Origin: Gracilariopsis chorda
Lineage: Eukaryota; Rhodophyta; Florideophyceae; Gracilariales; Gracilariaceae
NCBI GenBank assembly: GCA_003194525.1
Contig: NBIV01000020.1
Location: 248,001 to 312,000 of the forward strand
Reading direction: 5' to 3'
DNA length: 64,000 nt
Shown here: positions 52,164-62,234 of the stretch, piece by piece
How the letters are laid out: the number at the start of each line of letters is the position of its first letter
Position numbering within the stretch: position 1 is the first letter of the stretch
The notes under the pieces: generated by a model
What the model was told of the DNA's origin: nothing
The model's input: the letters and a program-made list of their open reading frames with translations, nothing else
Database searches by the model: none
Position numbers and translations under genes: made by a program

Positions 52164-53579
52164 GTTATGACACAGCATACCGTAACATATATGTGTATTT
52201 ACCGCAGCATACCGAACGAGCGCTTTTGGGTAGGCGAGCCATGCTGTCGATGTTTCTGTGCCACTCTGGCGATGCTTACTCGAATGCTAGCACAGTTTCC
52301 ACTACGAGCTAGCTTCACCTACTTTTCCTCTGACTCTTGTGTGTTTAAATTGAGAAATGATGTTGTATATTCTACCTCACAATCATGTTTACCAAATTAC
52401 GGGAGCTCCTGAACATGTGCACGCGCCATCATTCGGGAATGCGGTCTTTCGCGTGGTTTGTACGTTTCCTCAACCACGTTGCTATTTCACACAAGTTGCG
52501 ATCTGATTCCCACACGGTTGCATACATGCCAGAAACCATTCCATGTACTTCATCGGTCACGGAGGTCTCGTTAGTATAGTAGTTAACCCCGAGTCACCGC
52601 TGCTCCCGTGCATGCTTACCGAAAGCATAATAATGTATACTAATTCCTCCATTCTGTTTGAAGCTGTTGTAGGATCGATTTGTTGTTTAGAACGCTTCTG
52701 TGTCAGTCCTTTTTTTTTGCACATTCATCACGTGAGGGCGAACCCTTCACTATTATAATAATCTGGATGGCCGAAAAGCTGATTCCATCCGTAATCATAC
52801 GCAGATGCTACATGCCGCACGACTGCTTTCCTTATATCTCTTCTAGCTAGATAGCTAAGGCTGAAGGTAGAACTCAGAAGGCTACCTTTAGTACATTGTC
52901 ACACGGAGACCATTGCGAGCTGCTCGAGAAGCATACTGGACTTTGCTGGATATTGGACTCTTTCTTATCCCGATTTTGCAATGTAGCATACAGTGTGTGT
53001 ACAGTACCAAGGGTAGGGCATACTGAATGGCTGACCTGAAGTGCGAACTGTGCAAAAAACTTCGAGCTGCACGAGAGGAAGACTAGCATTGCTCCCGTGG
53101 GCACCGTAGGTCTACCGTTTACCTCCTGGTCTGCGGATCACCCTGGAGGTGCGTTTCGACGTTTTAACTCCCTTCAAGCCTCACTCCTGGTTTCTGCAAG
53201 GGTAGGAAACCTAATTCAAGCGTCCAACGTCCGCAGACACTCTGCACTGAGGAAGCAGATGTTCTGCTCTCACAAATTTGGCCAACTTCTGCGCTATGCG
53301 ACTAAGTCTTGAGTTCCATCTTTCTCTGAGGCTTCTAAAGTTGTTTGGCGTGTATAAACGCATTTCCTTTCTCCAAACAAAGCATTTATTTCATGCGCCG
53401 TTCCTACATATCCGATAGGAATCAGGTCTTTTTCTGGATACTGAGACGGGAGCAAAAGTCCTGCAGCTGTGAGACCGTGACTCCTTAGTGTATAACGAGA
53501 CAATCTTCCTGAAAGCAGCACCTACTACTACCCACAGTCATCGTTCTCTACGCTTTTCACGCACCCACGATACATTAGT
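52164..53579. other. Gene-poor spacer with one orphan frame
   Basis: Mostly AT-rich non-coding DNA. A minus-strand open stretch at 53294-53515 lacks ATG but reads like protein (LTAAGLLLPSQYPEKDLIPI, GYVGTAHEINALFGERK) and is preceded on its strand by GCTTTCAG, a possible acceptor. It may be an exon of an unrecognised gene. Confidence 0.4.
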
Positions 53580-54869
53580 ATGAATTTCATAGGACCACCG
53601 TTACTGTTCCACCCGTCACATGTGATATCAGTGCTACGGTGCAGTCACTCAGAATCTCATGGTACTTCGAAACAAACTCGAGTGCGAAGGCCTTCGATGC
53701 CTATGGAAAATGAGACTGAACGATTTGTGATTCTGATGCGTCATGGAATGACTGATTGGAACCATGATGGTCGGATCCAGGGCAGCCTTGATAGGTCTCG
53801 TTTGAACACAACCGGTATGAAGCAAGCCAGACGTGCTGGCAGATTTTTGAGTGGTATACCAATTGACAACGTTCTTTGCTCTCCTCTACACCGTGCCCGA
53901 CAGACTCTTGAGCTTGTCGCCTCAGTCTCTCAGAATCCTCGACTACAGCGATTGCGGCCAGAACTTCTAGACGATCTTAAAGAGATTCAGGTTCCATGGC
54001 AGGGTGGACTGCGCAGTGAAATCTCGAGCGGCCATTTTCGAGAAACCTATGCGAAATATAAGCGCAATCCATATACCTTCTCGTACTATGGATTTAATCC
54101 CCTAAACGACCTTGTACGAAGAGCGGAACTCGTCTGGGATACAATCATGCGAAGTAATGGACAATTTCAACTCGTCGTTGCTCATAATCAGATGAACAAG
54201 GCGCTTATATGCACTGCGCTTGGTATGGAAACCAGTCTGGCTTCTTGGAATCAAAGTAACTGCTGTTTTAATCTCTTTGTGCTACACAAAGGAAGGCCTC
54301 CAATTCTTCGGTTGTGCAATGGAAGTGGGTTGAAAGATCCAACATATGCACCGCGAAGATCGTACTTGAGGTCTAAGTGGACCAGAGTGTACATACATCA
54401 GTTAGGTCCTGTTGCAGGTCTACGGCGCGAAGTCCGAAGAATGCCCATAGCTCACCTGTTCTGCGTCAACCACAAAGTCGAAGATCTTGACCTTGTAGCT
54501 TTGGGAAAGAGATCTTTGAAGAAGAAGTGTACAACAGTGTACATACGAGGTGAGGACATAGCTTCGATGTACCAAGCGTGTCGTGAGCTCTTAGACAACA
54601 TTCGAAATACCTTCGTTGATCAACAAGTTATTGTGAGTGTTAATAGTTCGCGAGTTCATTCTCTGTTTTTCGTGGCAACACTTGGACGTGATGCAAACGA
54701 GTGCCGTCGGTTACATACCGATTCTGGGGGTGTGAGTATAATAGATCTAAGCTCTTCATGTTCACTGGGACCGGAAGGTATTCGGGTCGAATGCTTTAAC
54801 ACGCATGCAAATTCCTCAAATGGACCGCTGCTAGGGTATACGTTTGGTATTGACATGAACAACTACTAA
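53580..54869 (+). CDS. Histidine phosphatase (phosphoglycerate mutase-like, CA1Pase-type), probably plastid
   Basis: The protein has 429 residues from ATG. Residues 1-45 resemble a transit peptide. The histidine phosphatase domain has the phosphorylated His in LMRHGMTDWNHDGRIQG, then CSPLHRARQTLEL, an EIQVPWQGG segment and VVAHNQMNKALICTALGM with the second His. These blocks match the cyanobacterial/plastid phosphatase group that includes 2-carboxy-D-arabinitol-1-phosphatase, as I recall it. The C-terminal 190 residues have no RHG motif and are not recognised; cyanobacterial relatives can carry a second phosphatase-like half, so this may be a degenerate one. Sugar phosphate is the likely substrate. 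Stop is 15 bp from the GST stop. Confidence 0.8.
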   Translation: MNFIGPPLLFHPSHVISVLRCSHSESHGTSKQTRVRRPSMPMENETERFVILMRHGMTDWNHDGRIQGSLDRSRLNTTGMKQARRAGRFLSGIPIDNVLCSPLHRARQTLELVASVSQNPRLQRLRPELLDDLKEIQVPWQGGLRSEISSGHFRETYAKYKRNPYTFSYYGFNPLNDLVRRAELVWDTIMRSNGQFQLVVAHNQMNKALICTALGMETSLASWNQSNCCFNLFVLHKGRPPILRLCNGSGLKDPTYAPRRSYLRSKWTRVYIHQLGPVAGLRREVRRMPIAHLFCVNHKVEDLDLVALGKRSLKKKCTTVYIRGEDIASMYQACRELLDNIRNTFVDQQVIVSVNSSRVHSLFFVATLGRDANECRRLHTDSGGVSIIDLSSSCSLGPEGIRVECFNTHANSSNGPLLGYTFGIDMNNY

Positions 54870-54884
54870 TGCTGAAGTGACTTC

Positions 54885-55721
54885 TTAAAGCTGTACAGAG
54901 GGGCGCTGAGTGAGAGCTTGCATGCCGAGATTAATCCAACGATCGTTATCCCACCACGTCTGAAGGGCATCAAAAACCTCAGTGTAGGTTTGCTTTGCTG
55001 CCGTGGATTCATTCTTCATGTGCTCCCACCAGGCTTTAAGCTTCGGGCGACCTTCCGTAGGATGCCATCCAAAGAAAGTCGGAAGCATGAAGTCGTAAAA
55101 CGGGAAATTCCCCCACAGGCAGCAGTCAGCCAAGGAAAGTGTTTCTCCGGCAGCGTAAGGGCCTTTGGCGTCTAGGACGTGCTCAATGGCATCAAAGCCA
55201 ATATGCATCTTTTGCACTTCATTGGCACGATCTCCTTCCAGGTTTTTGTACATAAAAGGATGATGCGGTCCAACGTAAAGATCTAGCAAGTTCGCAATTA
55301 GTCTGGCTTTCGCGCGAGCCTCCGCTGTTGCTGGACAGAAGCTGGGCAGTATGTTGTCAAACTCTTCTGCAAGATATTCACATATTATAGAGCTTTCAAA
55401 AATTGCATGGTCTTCATGTCCTGGCTTGCTCACGACAAGCAATGGGATCTTGCCCAAGGGATTGAGTTTGAGATAAGACTCAGTTTTGATCCCACCAAAA
55501 TCCTTCGGAGAACGTATGGAGACAAGAGTGTCTGATATGTCCTTCCTCCGTATAAGAAACCTGCAGCGAGCTGTATAGTTAGACACCGGTGACCCGTACA
55601 AGGCTATTTTCGTCTGAGGCGGGGCGGTAGACGCGGTCATTGTGGTGATGTTCTTGAACGAGCGTCTCTGCGCCAACTGCAGCCTGAACCCGGTGAATGA
55701 TGAACCGGAAAAGGCAAGCAT
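54885..55721 (-). CDS. Glutathione S-transferase-like protein, probably plastid
   Basis: The protein has 278 residues from ATG at 55721. It begins MLAFSGSSF, a red-algal-type transit peptide start, and the GST fold starts near residue 37. The thioredoxin-like half has ALYGSPVSNYTARCRFLIRR, NPLGKIPLLV (cis-Pro loop) and FESSIICEYLAEEF (glutathione-binding ES). The helical half has the GETLSLADCCLWGNF segment with the conserved Asp (N-capping box). The active-site residue near SPVSNY is likely Ser, so conjugating activity is possible. Substrate unknown. Confidence 0.9.
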   Translation of the reverse strand: MLAFSGSSFTGFRLQLAQRRSFKNITTMTASTAPPQTKIALYGSPVSNYTARCRFLIRRKDISDTLVSIRSPKDFGGIKTESYLKLNPLGKIPLLVVSKPGHEDHAIFESSIICEYLAEEFDNILPSFCPATAEARAKARLIANLLDLYVGPHHPFMYKNLEGDRANEVQKMHIGFDAIEHVLDAKGPYAAGETLSLADCCLWGNFPFYDFMLPTFFGWHPTEGRPKLKAWWEHMKNESTAAKQTYTEVFDALQTWWDNDRWINLGMQALTQRPSVQL

Positions 55722-56823
55722 AGCGCGGGATATCGAAAAGGTTATTACTTTTTACACACCCAAACAATGAGATGGCGCGGCGTTTGTCTCTGGCTCAATA
55801 CCGCCTGTGACCGTTTGCTGGCGTGCTACAGAGTATCCGTGCGGTTTGGCGCCCACCGTATCTATCACGATGAGCACCTTTTGTACCTGGATTGATCCGA
55901 ATAGTCGTAGCGATCCCTAACCCTTTACTGTGTGGCTAAAATTGCACACCACCCCAATGATTACGGAATCACTGCAGAGAATCCTTGCGTACGTAGACGC
56001 CTACAGCCGGCCGTGCTCCTGGTGCTGTTGTGTATACGTTGGGTTCTTTTCTGAAAGCAGCTCTTTCAGCAGTCAGTGAAGGTCAGCACACCAGCTCGTA
56101 TCTCAGAGGGTAACCCATGTTGCGAAGCATGACTTTTGAAGTCGGATGGTAATGAGCCGAGATGTCATTAAGCTCGTCTGGGTGAAACGGGTTTAAGTTG
56201 AAGCTGTCGTAGCTCATCTCTACTAGAGCTTCCCTACCAAGCCGCTTTTGGCTGGATTTGTACTGTGATGAGGGTTCATGCCGGAACCGCCGGTTGCCCC
56301 GGTTTTGGCACAATGCATTAATCTGCCCGTCGTGATGTGCCGACCTTCCTGCTGATGCAAATCAAGAGGAAGCAAAATGGATCTGCAACTGGGTCTGCCT
56401 CGAGAACTTGGCCTTCGAGGCAGAGACTAACTTCTCAGGGTGTTGGTAATTCGAACTAGGAATTAGGCTTCGTCAGCCCACAAAGAACAACAACGACAAG
56501 TGGAATGGTATCATTAGTGAGGATACCATGCATTTAAGCTCTCTCTTGGTACAATTCGGAGCAGTGCGATTTAGGCCAAGGAATGAGTTCGGTCATGGAA
56601 ACTGATATTCGTGTCTGCAATTATCTCATGGCTTAGAACGTTTGAGTCGCGTTAGGGCCTTGTATGTATGTATGTATGTATGTATGTTTACAGGCGTACG
56701 CTACTAATGCCGAAAGCGTGGTAGGAGCTCTTATCGAAGAACTCCTCTCTCCGAAAGAGTTCGAACAACCTATCCGACCATTTCTTCACTACTCCTGCCA
56801 TTCTAAGCCCTTGTCTTTCTCTT
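55722..56823. other. Spacer with orphan frame and a TATG microsatellite
   Basis: Contains a CTAACCC arm at 55917-55923, a minus-strand frame 56083-56313 (NPFHPDELNDISAHYHPTSK, unrecognised), and TATG repeats at about 56661-56688. Confidence 0.4.
56661..56688 (+). repeat. TATG tetranucleotide microsatellite
   Basis: About seven tandem copies of TATG with no interruptions. Confidence 0.9.
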
Positions 56824-57190
56824 TCAGATCAAAAGCATCTCGTCTAGACTTGGAGCGTTTCTACACCTCATGACAAAGTGATCAACGGTGTTTTCAACGC
56901 TATGCCTGACCTTTAGTGGACAGCAGCCCCTTGTATTCAACAAGTATGTAAAAGCAGGGTGTAGCCCTATTGCATGTCCAACGAAAACCTGCGAAAGAGC
57001 TGTTTGAGCTGTTCGAAGATTAACCTTTTCTTCGAGCGATTCGGAAACCCCGTTAACTGGCAGCTGAGCAATAAGATCGAGCTTCGACCTCTGCCGAACT
57101 TCTAAAAAGACCAGTGGGACTCTTTCCTTGTCTACCAAAAGGTGAAGATAGACCTGATTTGGCAAACTTGTCTGCCGTCTTGTTGATCAA
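56824..57190 (-). mobile_element. Truncated LINE remnant (zinc-knuckle end)
   Basis: The minus strand encodes RTAQTALSQVFVGHAIGLHPAFTYLLN and then CCPL...ENTVDHFVMRC, matching the RNase H-to-zinc-knuckle end of the two other LINE copies (ALAQTFTGHVPTLYPVSTFIHG; CECG...DHVLFRC). Upstream coding parts are missing. It is another 5'-truncated copy. Confidence 0.65.
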
Positions 57191-57826
57191 TTCCGCAATG
57201 TCCAAGTAGCCCAACCAAATCTACTGGGCAGCGGTGAAGAGTTAATCCTTACCAATGATTCACAGCAACTCCTGCACGAAAGAACAGTAACCTTTAGTAG
57301 ACAATTTTTGAGCTACCAACAAGGGTAGATGCGATAAGATTGTCATCAGATTCTGTAGCTACACTCCTCTTGGTAAGTGTCTTGTCTGATATCTTTCCGG
57401 ACGACCCCTCCAATCAGAGTATGAGGACTTTCTTGTCTCAACGCTTAACCTTGGTAAGTCACGTGGCGCAGTGCAACGGACATCGGGGGCCTCACACCGT
57501 TACATTGTGAAGGTGCATAACTCAGTGTGACAAGACCTCAGGGGTAAGAGGGGTACAGGAAAGAGCTCTTATTTACACAACGTAAATGAACCAGTGAATA
57601 CAGGAAGTAAGCACAGAGTGTTGCATATGGAACTGGCATCAGCATATAGATATGCCAACACAATATCGTTACGCAAGGCAGGTCGTACAAAACATGGAAG
57701 GCAACAAGAGGGCCTATGCGGTGGCAAAATGATACAAAGAAATGCTTCATATGCCTTCACGAAAATCTACTTAGGGGACAAAGATGCGACTGCTATGATT
57801 GTAGGTTCACATCACATGAGCGCAAC
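57191..57826. other. Spacer downstream of the dehydrogenase
   Basis: GAGTTAATCCTTACC near 57239 and CAAGGGTAGATGCG near 57320 are weak members of the intergenic repeat family. No gene seen. Confidence 0.4.
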
Positions 57827-59062
57827 TCAGTTCTGTCCATCCCAGCCTACGAGCTCAGGAGGAAGCCGGGTTTCTACTTCAGACAGCTTGACAGGTCGTT
57901 TCTCTTGAAATGACTTCTTAGCAGCTAGAGCAATAACGACCGGGGCACGTCCATCGAGACCTGTGCAGGGCACGGGCTTGTTATGAAGCACGGCGTCACA
58001 GAACTCGTTCAGTTCGACGATGAAGGAATCGGTATAACGGTCCATGAAGAAATTGAGTGGCAAATCACGCTTGACCGCTGATGAGTTGGAGATGACCGCC
58101 GAGTTCTGATAGTTGTTGTTGATGTGAATGGAACCACCAGATCCAAGCACCTCGCAACGCTGGTCGTAACCGTAAACCGCTTGACGGGAGTTGTCAATCG
58201 TGCCAATAACACCGTTCTTGAAACGAAGGGTGACTATGCTAGTGTCAACATCTCCGTACTGAGCGATTTCAGGATTGATATTGACGGCACCAAGGGTGTA
58301 AACATCCTCGACTTCTGAGCCGATGAGGTAGCGAGCCATATCCATATCATGAATACTGCAGTCCATCCAAATACCTCCCGAAGTCTTGACGTATTCAATC
58401 GGTGGGGGCGCCGGATCTCGACTCACAATGTGTAGAATCTGGGGAGTTCCGATTTCATTGTTTTCAATGGCCTTGCGCACTCGTCTGTAATTCTGGTCAA
58501 AGCGACGGTTGAAGCCGACTTGAAGCTTGACGCCGGCCTTACGAACCTCCCTGAGAGCTTCGTCAATGACGTCCAGCGATGTGTCAATGGGCTTTTCGCA
58601 GAAGATATGTTTACCTGCTCGGGCGGCGGCAATGATCTGAGTGGTATGCTGATTGGAGGCAGAGCAGATGCACACGGCGTCTATGGCTGGATTCTCGATG
58701 AGCTCATGGTAGTCGTAATAGGGCTGACAGCCGTGTTCAAGGGAGCAGCGCTCGGCGAGCTTTCGAGAGCCGGATGAGACACCTACCAAATTGGCGTTAC
58801 GTAAGCGGAAGGTGATGTTGTCGGCGTGCACCTGACCAATCCGACCGGCGCCAATGATACCGATGTTGAGACGGGGCTCGTCAGTGGTCGGAGCGAATGC
58901 CTTGAGCGATTCCTTGGGAACGGGGACGCTCATACGCACGGCGGATGGACGGGCGGAGGGGCGAGTGGAAAGCGGGGAGAGCGCGGCATGGGCTGATTTG
59001 GGATGAGTGGTGGACGGACGAACCCATTGAGAATGAAACGAAGAAGGTACGAACGCAGTCAT
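57827..59062 (-). CDS. Gfo/Idh/MocA oxidoreductase, inositol 2-dehydrogenase-like, probably plastid
   Basis: NAD(P)-dependent dehydrogenase of the family that includes myo-inositol 2-dehydrogenase (IolG). The protein has 411 residues from ATG at 59062, starting MTAFVPSSF, a red-algal-type transit peptide rich in Ser/Pro/Arg. The Rossmann fold starts at NIGIIGAGRIGQVHADNI. EKPIDTSLDV gives the catalytic Lys; WMDCSIHDMDMARYLIG has the Asp and His expected of the active site. The C-terminal sheet domain follows (VDTSIVTLRFKNGVIGTIDN, CEVLGSGGSI, FCDAVLHNKPVP). The substrate is most likely inositol or a related sugar, by family resemblance only. Confidence 0.9.
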   Translation of the reverse strand: MTAFVPSSFHSQWVRPSTTHPKSAHAALSPLSTRPSARPSAVRMSVPVPKESLKAFAPTTDEPRLNIGIIGAGRIGQVHADNITFRLRNANLVGVSSGSRKLAERCSLEHGCQPYYDYHELIENPAIDAVCICSASNQHTTQIIAAARAGKHIFCEKPIDTSLDVIDEALREVRKAGVKLQVGFNRRFDQNYRRVRKAIENNEIGTPQILHIVSRDPAPPPIEYVKTSGGIWMDCSIHDMDMARYLIGSEVEDVYTLGAVNINPEIAQYGDVDTSIVTLRFKNGVIGTIDNSRQAVYGYDQRCEVLGSGGSIHINNNYQNSAVISNSSAVKRDLPLNFFMDRYTDSFIVELNEFCDAVLHNKPVPCTGLDGRAPVVIALAAKKSFQEKRPVKLSEVETRLPPELVGWDGQN

Positions 59063-60745
59063 GACGACAGAGGGGGGTGGAAACGGAGGGCCGACGACGT
59101 TCACTGCAAAGTGAGTGAGGGGTGGGAGTCAGTGCGGTGAAATGGATCGGGAAAGAGGGGAAAGGGCTTAAGAAGGGAGTTTTCAGTGAAGGGGAGAGGC
59201 GGCGGGGATTGGCTACGGAGCTCCGTTGCCACGCGTTGACAAATCGGGAGAGACGGAGCGGACGGCACACAGCAGCGCACGAGTTGAGCGAAGCGTTGCG
59301 CGGGCGCATGTCACTCGCGCGCGTGGAGGTGGAGAGGCGCTCAAGTTGTCGAGCGCCACCACCAGCCATCGCTTGCTGAGCTCAGACTCGGTCACCCGCC
59401 CGCGAAGATGGCGGCATATCTCAGTACGTTGCCCTGCGTGCGGCACCTGTCGCCCGTCCATTGGCTGTTTTCCTTGGGGCACACGTGGTTGGTCCGTTGA
59501 CGGTACACTTGGCGCCGTGTGCTTCGCCAGTCGTGTCACAGATCGTGACCGCAGCCGTATCGGCCAATCAAGTGCACACGGTAGCCAATTACAAGGGTAT
59601 CCTCCTCGTGGGTGACGCCGGTTGTACGATGAAGTCGGGCACATCGCGTCGGCAGCCCGGATGGCTATCTTCTTCGGTTTGGCTGGACCGCTCTCATTTT
59701 TATCCGTTAAGCCCATGATAGGTGTCCGTAGGAGTTCGTAGAAGCAATGCTGAGGAAAAGTGCTACGTCGCTCTTACGCAAGATGCAGCACAGATTCCGG
59801 CAAGGTTGAAGAGTTTGGTATTTGTGGACTTTCAACAAACTAACGGGATAGAAGGATTACCTCAGGGATGCCCTTCTTACTGCCGTTTATGATTAGTGTT
59901 GATTGACTCGTAACAGTCACCGCACACTTGTTCTCGTGACCAGCACTGGTTTTCGCGAAACTGTCGGCGCTTTTGCCGGCAAAATCGCCACAGCTATGCT
60001 TCACAGACTCGGCTCGTCAACCTTTGTGCAAAGCGGGTTTCGCAAGGTTGTGCGACATTCTCGTTCCCCCCTGTACCGTATCCGAATTATTTGCTATGCA
60101 AACACGTCGCCTATCGAAATCAGCCCGTCGTCCCTAATTGTTTTAATACGCGCCGCAAACAAACTTTGAAGCGATGAAGTGTTAGCTAATTCTAAGCCTG
60201 TTACGCTTTGTAGTTGTCAGATTGACATCTGAAGAAGGCCACGAGGACAAGACTGGCGCGCTAACTTCAGAGTACAGCCAAGTAACTTATCGAATAGCGC
60301 GAAGAACACAGTTCGTATAATTATAAGAGAAGCGGACCGAGTCCGTCCAAGCGTGAAGCGTTCACGGTTAATCCTCTATTAAACCTATTAAAGCGCAGTC
60401 TTTTAAAGCAGTAAGTTTGTTGGGTAGAGCGTAGACACTCCAGATATAAGGTTATTTTTGCTAGATTGCCACCCTTCCCTACATCCGTAAACATTGCCGA
60501 CACTGCTGTACAACCGTAATATGGGCATCGAAAAGTTAAAAACATTTTTTCGATTGAAACAAAAACAGTGCAAACTTTTCCGTCCGTAAATGCTCAGCGC
60601 TTGCAAAGGCACAGGTGGGATAACCCTGTGTCTACTGTAAGGCTACTGGCCAGAACCGACAGCCGTCTCTCTTGCCTGTCCGCGATTCCTGTCCGCCCAC
60701 GTACGAAGGCATTGTATCTCCGCCGAGACAAGACAGCTAGCCTAT
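59063..60745. other. Promoter flank and gene-free spacer
   Basis: GC-rich near 59100-59700, next to the dehydrogenase start, then AT-rich. Several overlapping frames on both strands at 59120-59720 are Arg-rich shadows. No supported gene. Confidence 0.45.
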
Positions 60746-60991
60746 CTATAAAACAGTTCTTGTACCCGTGAAAGACGTCTGCTTTCTATGTATATAATTC
60801 TGGTCCACAGAAAGAAGACTTCTTCTTATATCCGCCTCCATAAGTGCATTTGGAAAGTCAAGTGAAGCGCATTGAAGGAACACCATCTCCTGCTTCGAGA
60901 CATCGTCATCGGGAAGGAAGTGCTGCAGATAGGCAGCAGCGCACCGCTTCAGAAACAACTCTTGTTTGTGCTCAAACTCGGGGCAAATGAG
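60746..60991 (-). CDS. Unrecognised exon or gene remnant
   Basis: An open stretch of about 82 codons without ATG (VLICPEFEHKQELFLKRCA, DDVSKQEMVFLQCASLDFPN, ADIRRSLLSVDQNYIHRK). It has a protein-like composition and is preceded on its strand by AG candidates for an acceptor. A possible first exon, MDVVENYKHNADVKGLDRG, starts near 61130, but I could not find a clean splice. It would be divergent from the ORANGE-like gene. I do not recognise the family. Confidence 0.3.
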   Translation of the reverse strand, partial: LICPEFEHKQELFLKRCAAAYLQHFLPDDDVSKQEMVFLQCASLDFPNALMEADIRRSLLSVDQNYIHRKQTSFTGTRTVL

Positions 60992-61177
60992 AACCCGCAA
61001 TTCAACTAGCGCTCACTAAAGTTCAACTCGTCCCACACTCAGCTTTCATTCTCCCGAAACGCTGCCACGCCCATCCAGCCCCTCTATCCAGCCCTTTCAC
61101 GTCAGCGTTGTGCTTGTAATTTTCAACTACATCCATTCAAAGTAAACGGTGCTCTGCCGTTCTAACTCTCTCGCAAT

Positions 61178-61811
61178 ATGCAGTGCCAATCCTTTGTTTC
61201 ATCCACCCCTTTAAACCTACAATCAACCAAGGAATCTGGCAAGCAGGTATGCAATCGTCTCGCGAATTCATCGCCTGCTCATGCAGCCCCAAAGATGATA
61301 ATCGATCCATCTACTGTTGGCACAGGGTTTGCGCTGCTGAACAGCTTTAAAGGCATTGTAATTGGTCCCACCGTCACCGAGATAACTGCTGCAATAGCGG
61401 GAGGGACTGTGGGCGTCATGGGAACCATCATCACTCTGGAGCTGCAAAGACAAAGAGTGAAGCACAGAAAGCAATGTCCGTACTGCCGCGGAACTGGTAA
61501 ACTTCCATGCGCTTCATGCTACACCATTGGCGCCGTTCCATCGAGAACTGCGCTCACCGCACAAGAGGTTTGCACCTGTTGTAATGAAAGAGGATTCCTT
61601 CAATGCAATCACGTACGTATCAATTTTTCTCTGACGTTGTATGGCGTCTGTCATTTACAAGATCGACACTAACATGATCACTGCCCAACAGTGTGACGGA
61701 GATGGCAGGCTTATTCCATTGGCCTATGAGCGTGCTATTCGAGCTCAATACGAAGACTACGTATATACCGCTATCGATGATTACTATCAGGATGGACCTC
61801 CATACATCTGA
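61178..61811 (+). CDS. OR: ORANGE/BSD2-like DnaJ-type zinc-finger protein, two exons
   Basis: ORANGE proteins are plastid DnaJ-type zinc-finger proteins that stabilise phytoene synthase and affect plastid development. Model: exons 61178-61612 and 61692-61811, 184 residues. Residues 1-40 look like a transit peptide. A hydrophobic segment (EITAAIAGGTVGVMGTIITLELQ) is followed at once by RQRVKHRKQCPYCRGTGKLPCASC and then CTCCNERGFLQCNHCDGDG. The order membrane segment, basic QRQ-x-VK linker, CxxCxGxG pairs is that of ORANGE. The 79-nt intron (GTACGT donor, ACTAAC branch-like site, CAACAG acceptor) is needed to restore the last CxxCxGxG. BSD2/LQY1-type is the alternative. Confidence 0.83.
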
Positions 61812-62234
61812 ACTTCCTTTTGTAATGCAAGGATAGCCGAACATACCGTAGATGGAAAACTTTAAACATAAGTTGCACTCGTGAGGTAGCCGACAAATGG
61901 TGGCGCAGTTTGCAGATCAAGGGGGCTTGTTTCGGTCGCGACATGGAAAGTTCAAGTTCTCAACAATCAATGAAGCCTGCCAGTTCCCATGCAATTCTTA
62001 GCGTGCTCTATAGCACACACCACTCGAAAAGGATGTCTCGTAGCTTTCTCTGAACAACACGACAATTGCAGGAATCATGCCCAATTCTCTCCCATTATTC
62101 CCTGTACCAGTTGCAGCTGCGCGCAAACCCCAGTTCCCGGCCCTTCTGCATAGTTCAAAACCCAGCCGTATAGACTTTGGCGTTCGTGAGAGCTCTCTTT
62201 TAGTACTGCATCATACAAAGCTTCGAGTGATTTG
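61812..62234. other. Spacer between convergent genes
   Basis: About 420 bp between the ORANGE-like stop and the PEX19 stop. No gene or repeat seen. Confidence 0.45.
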
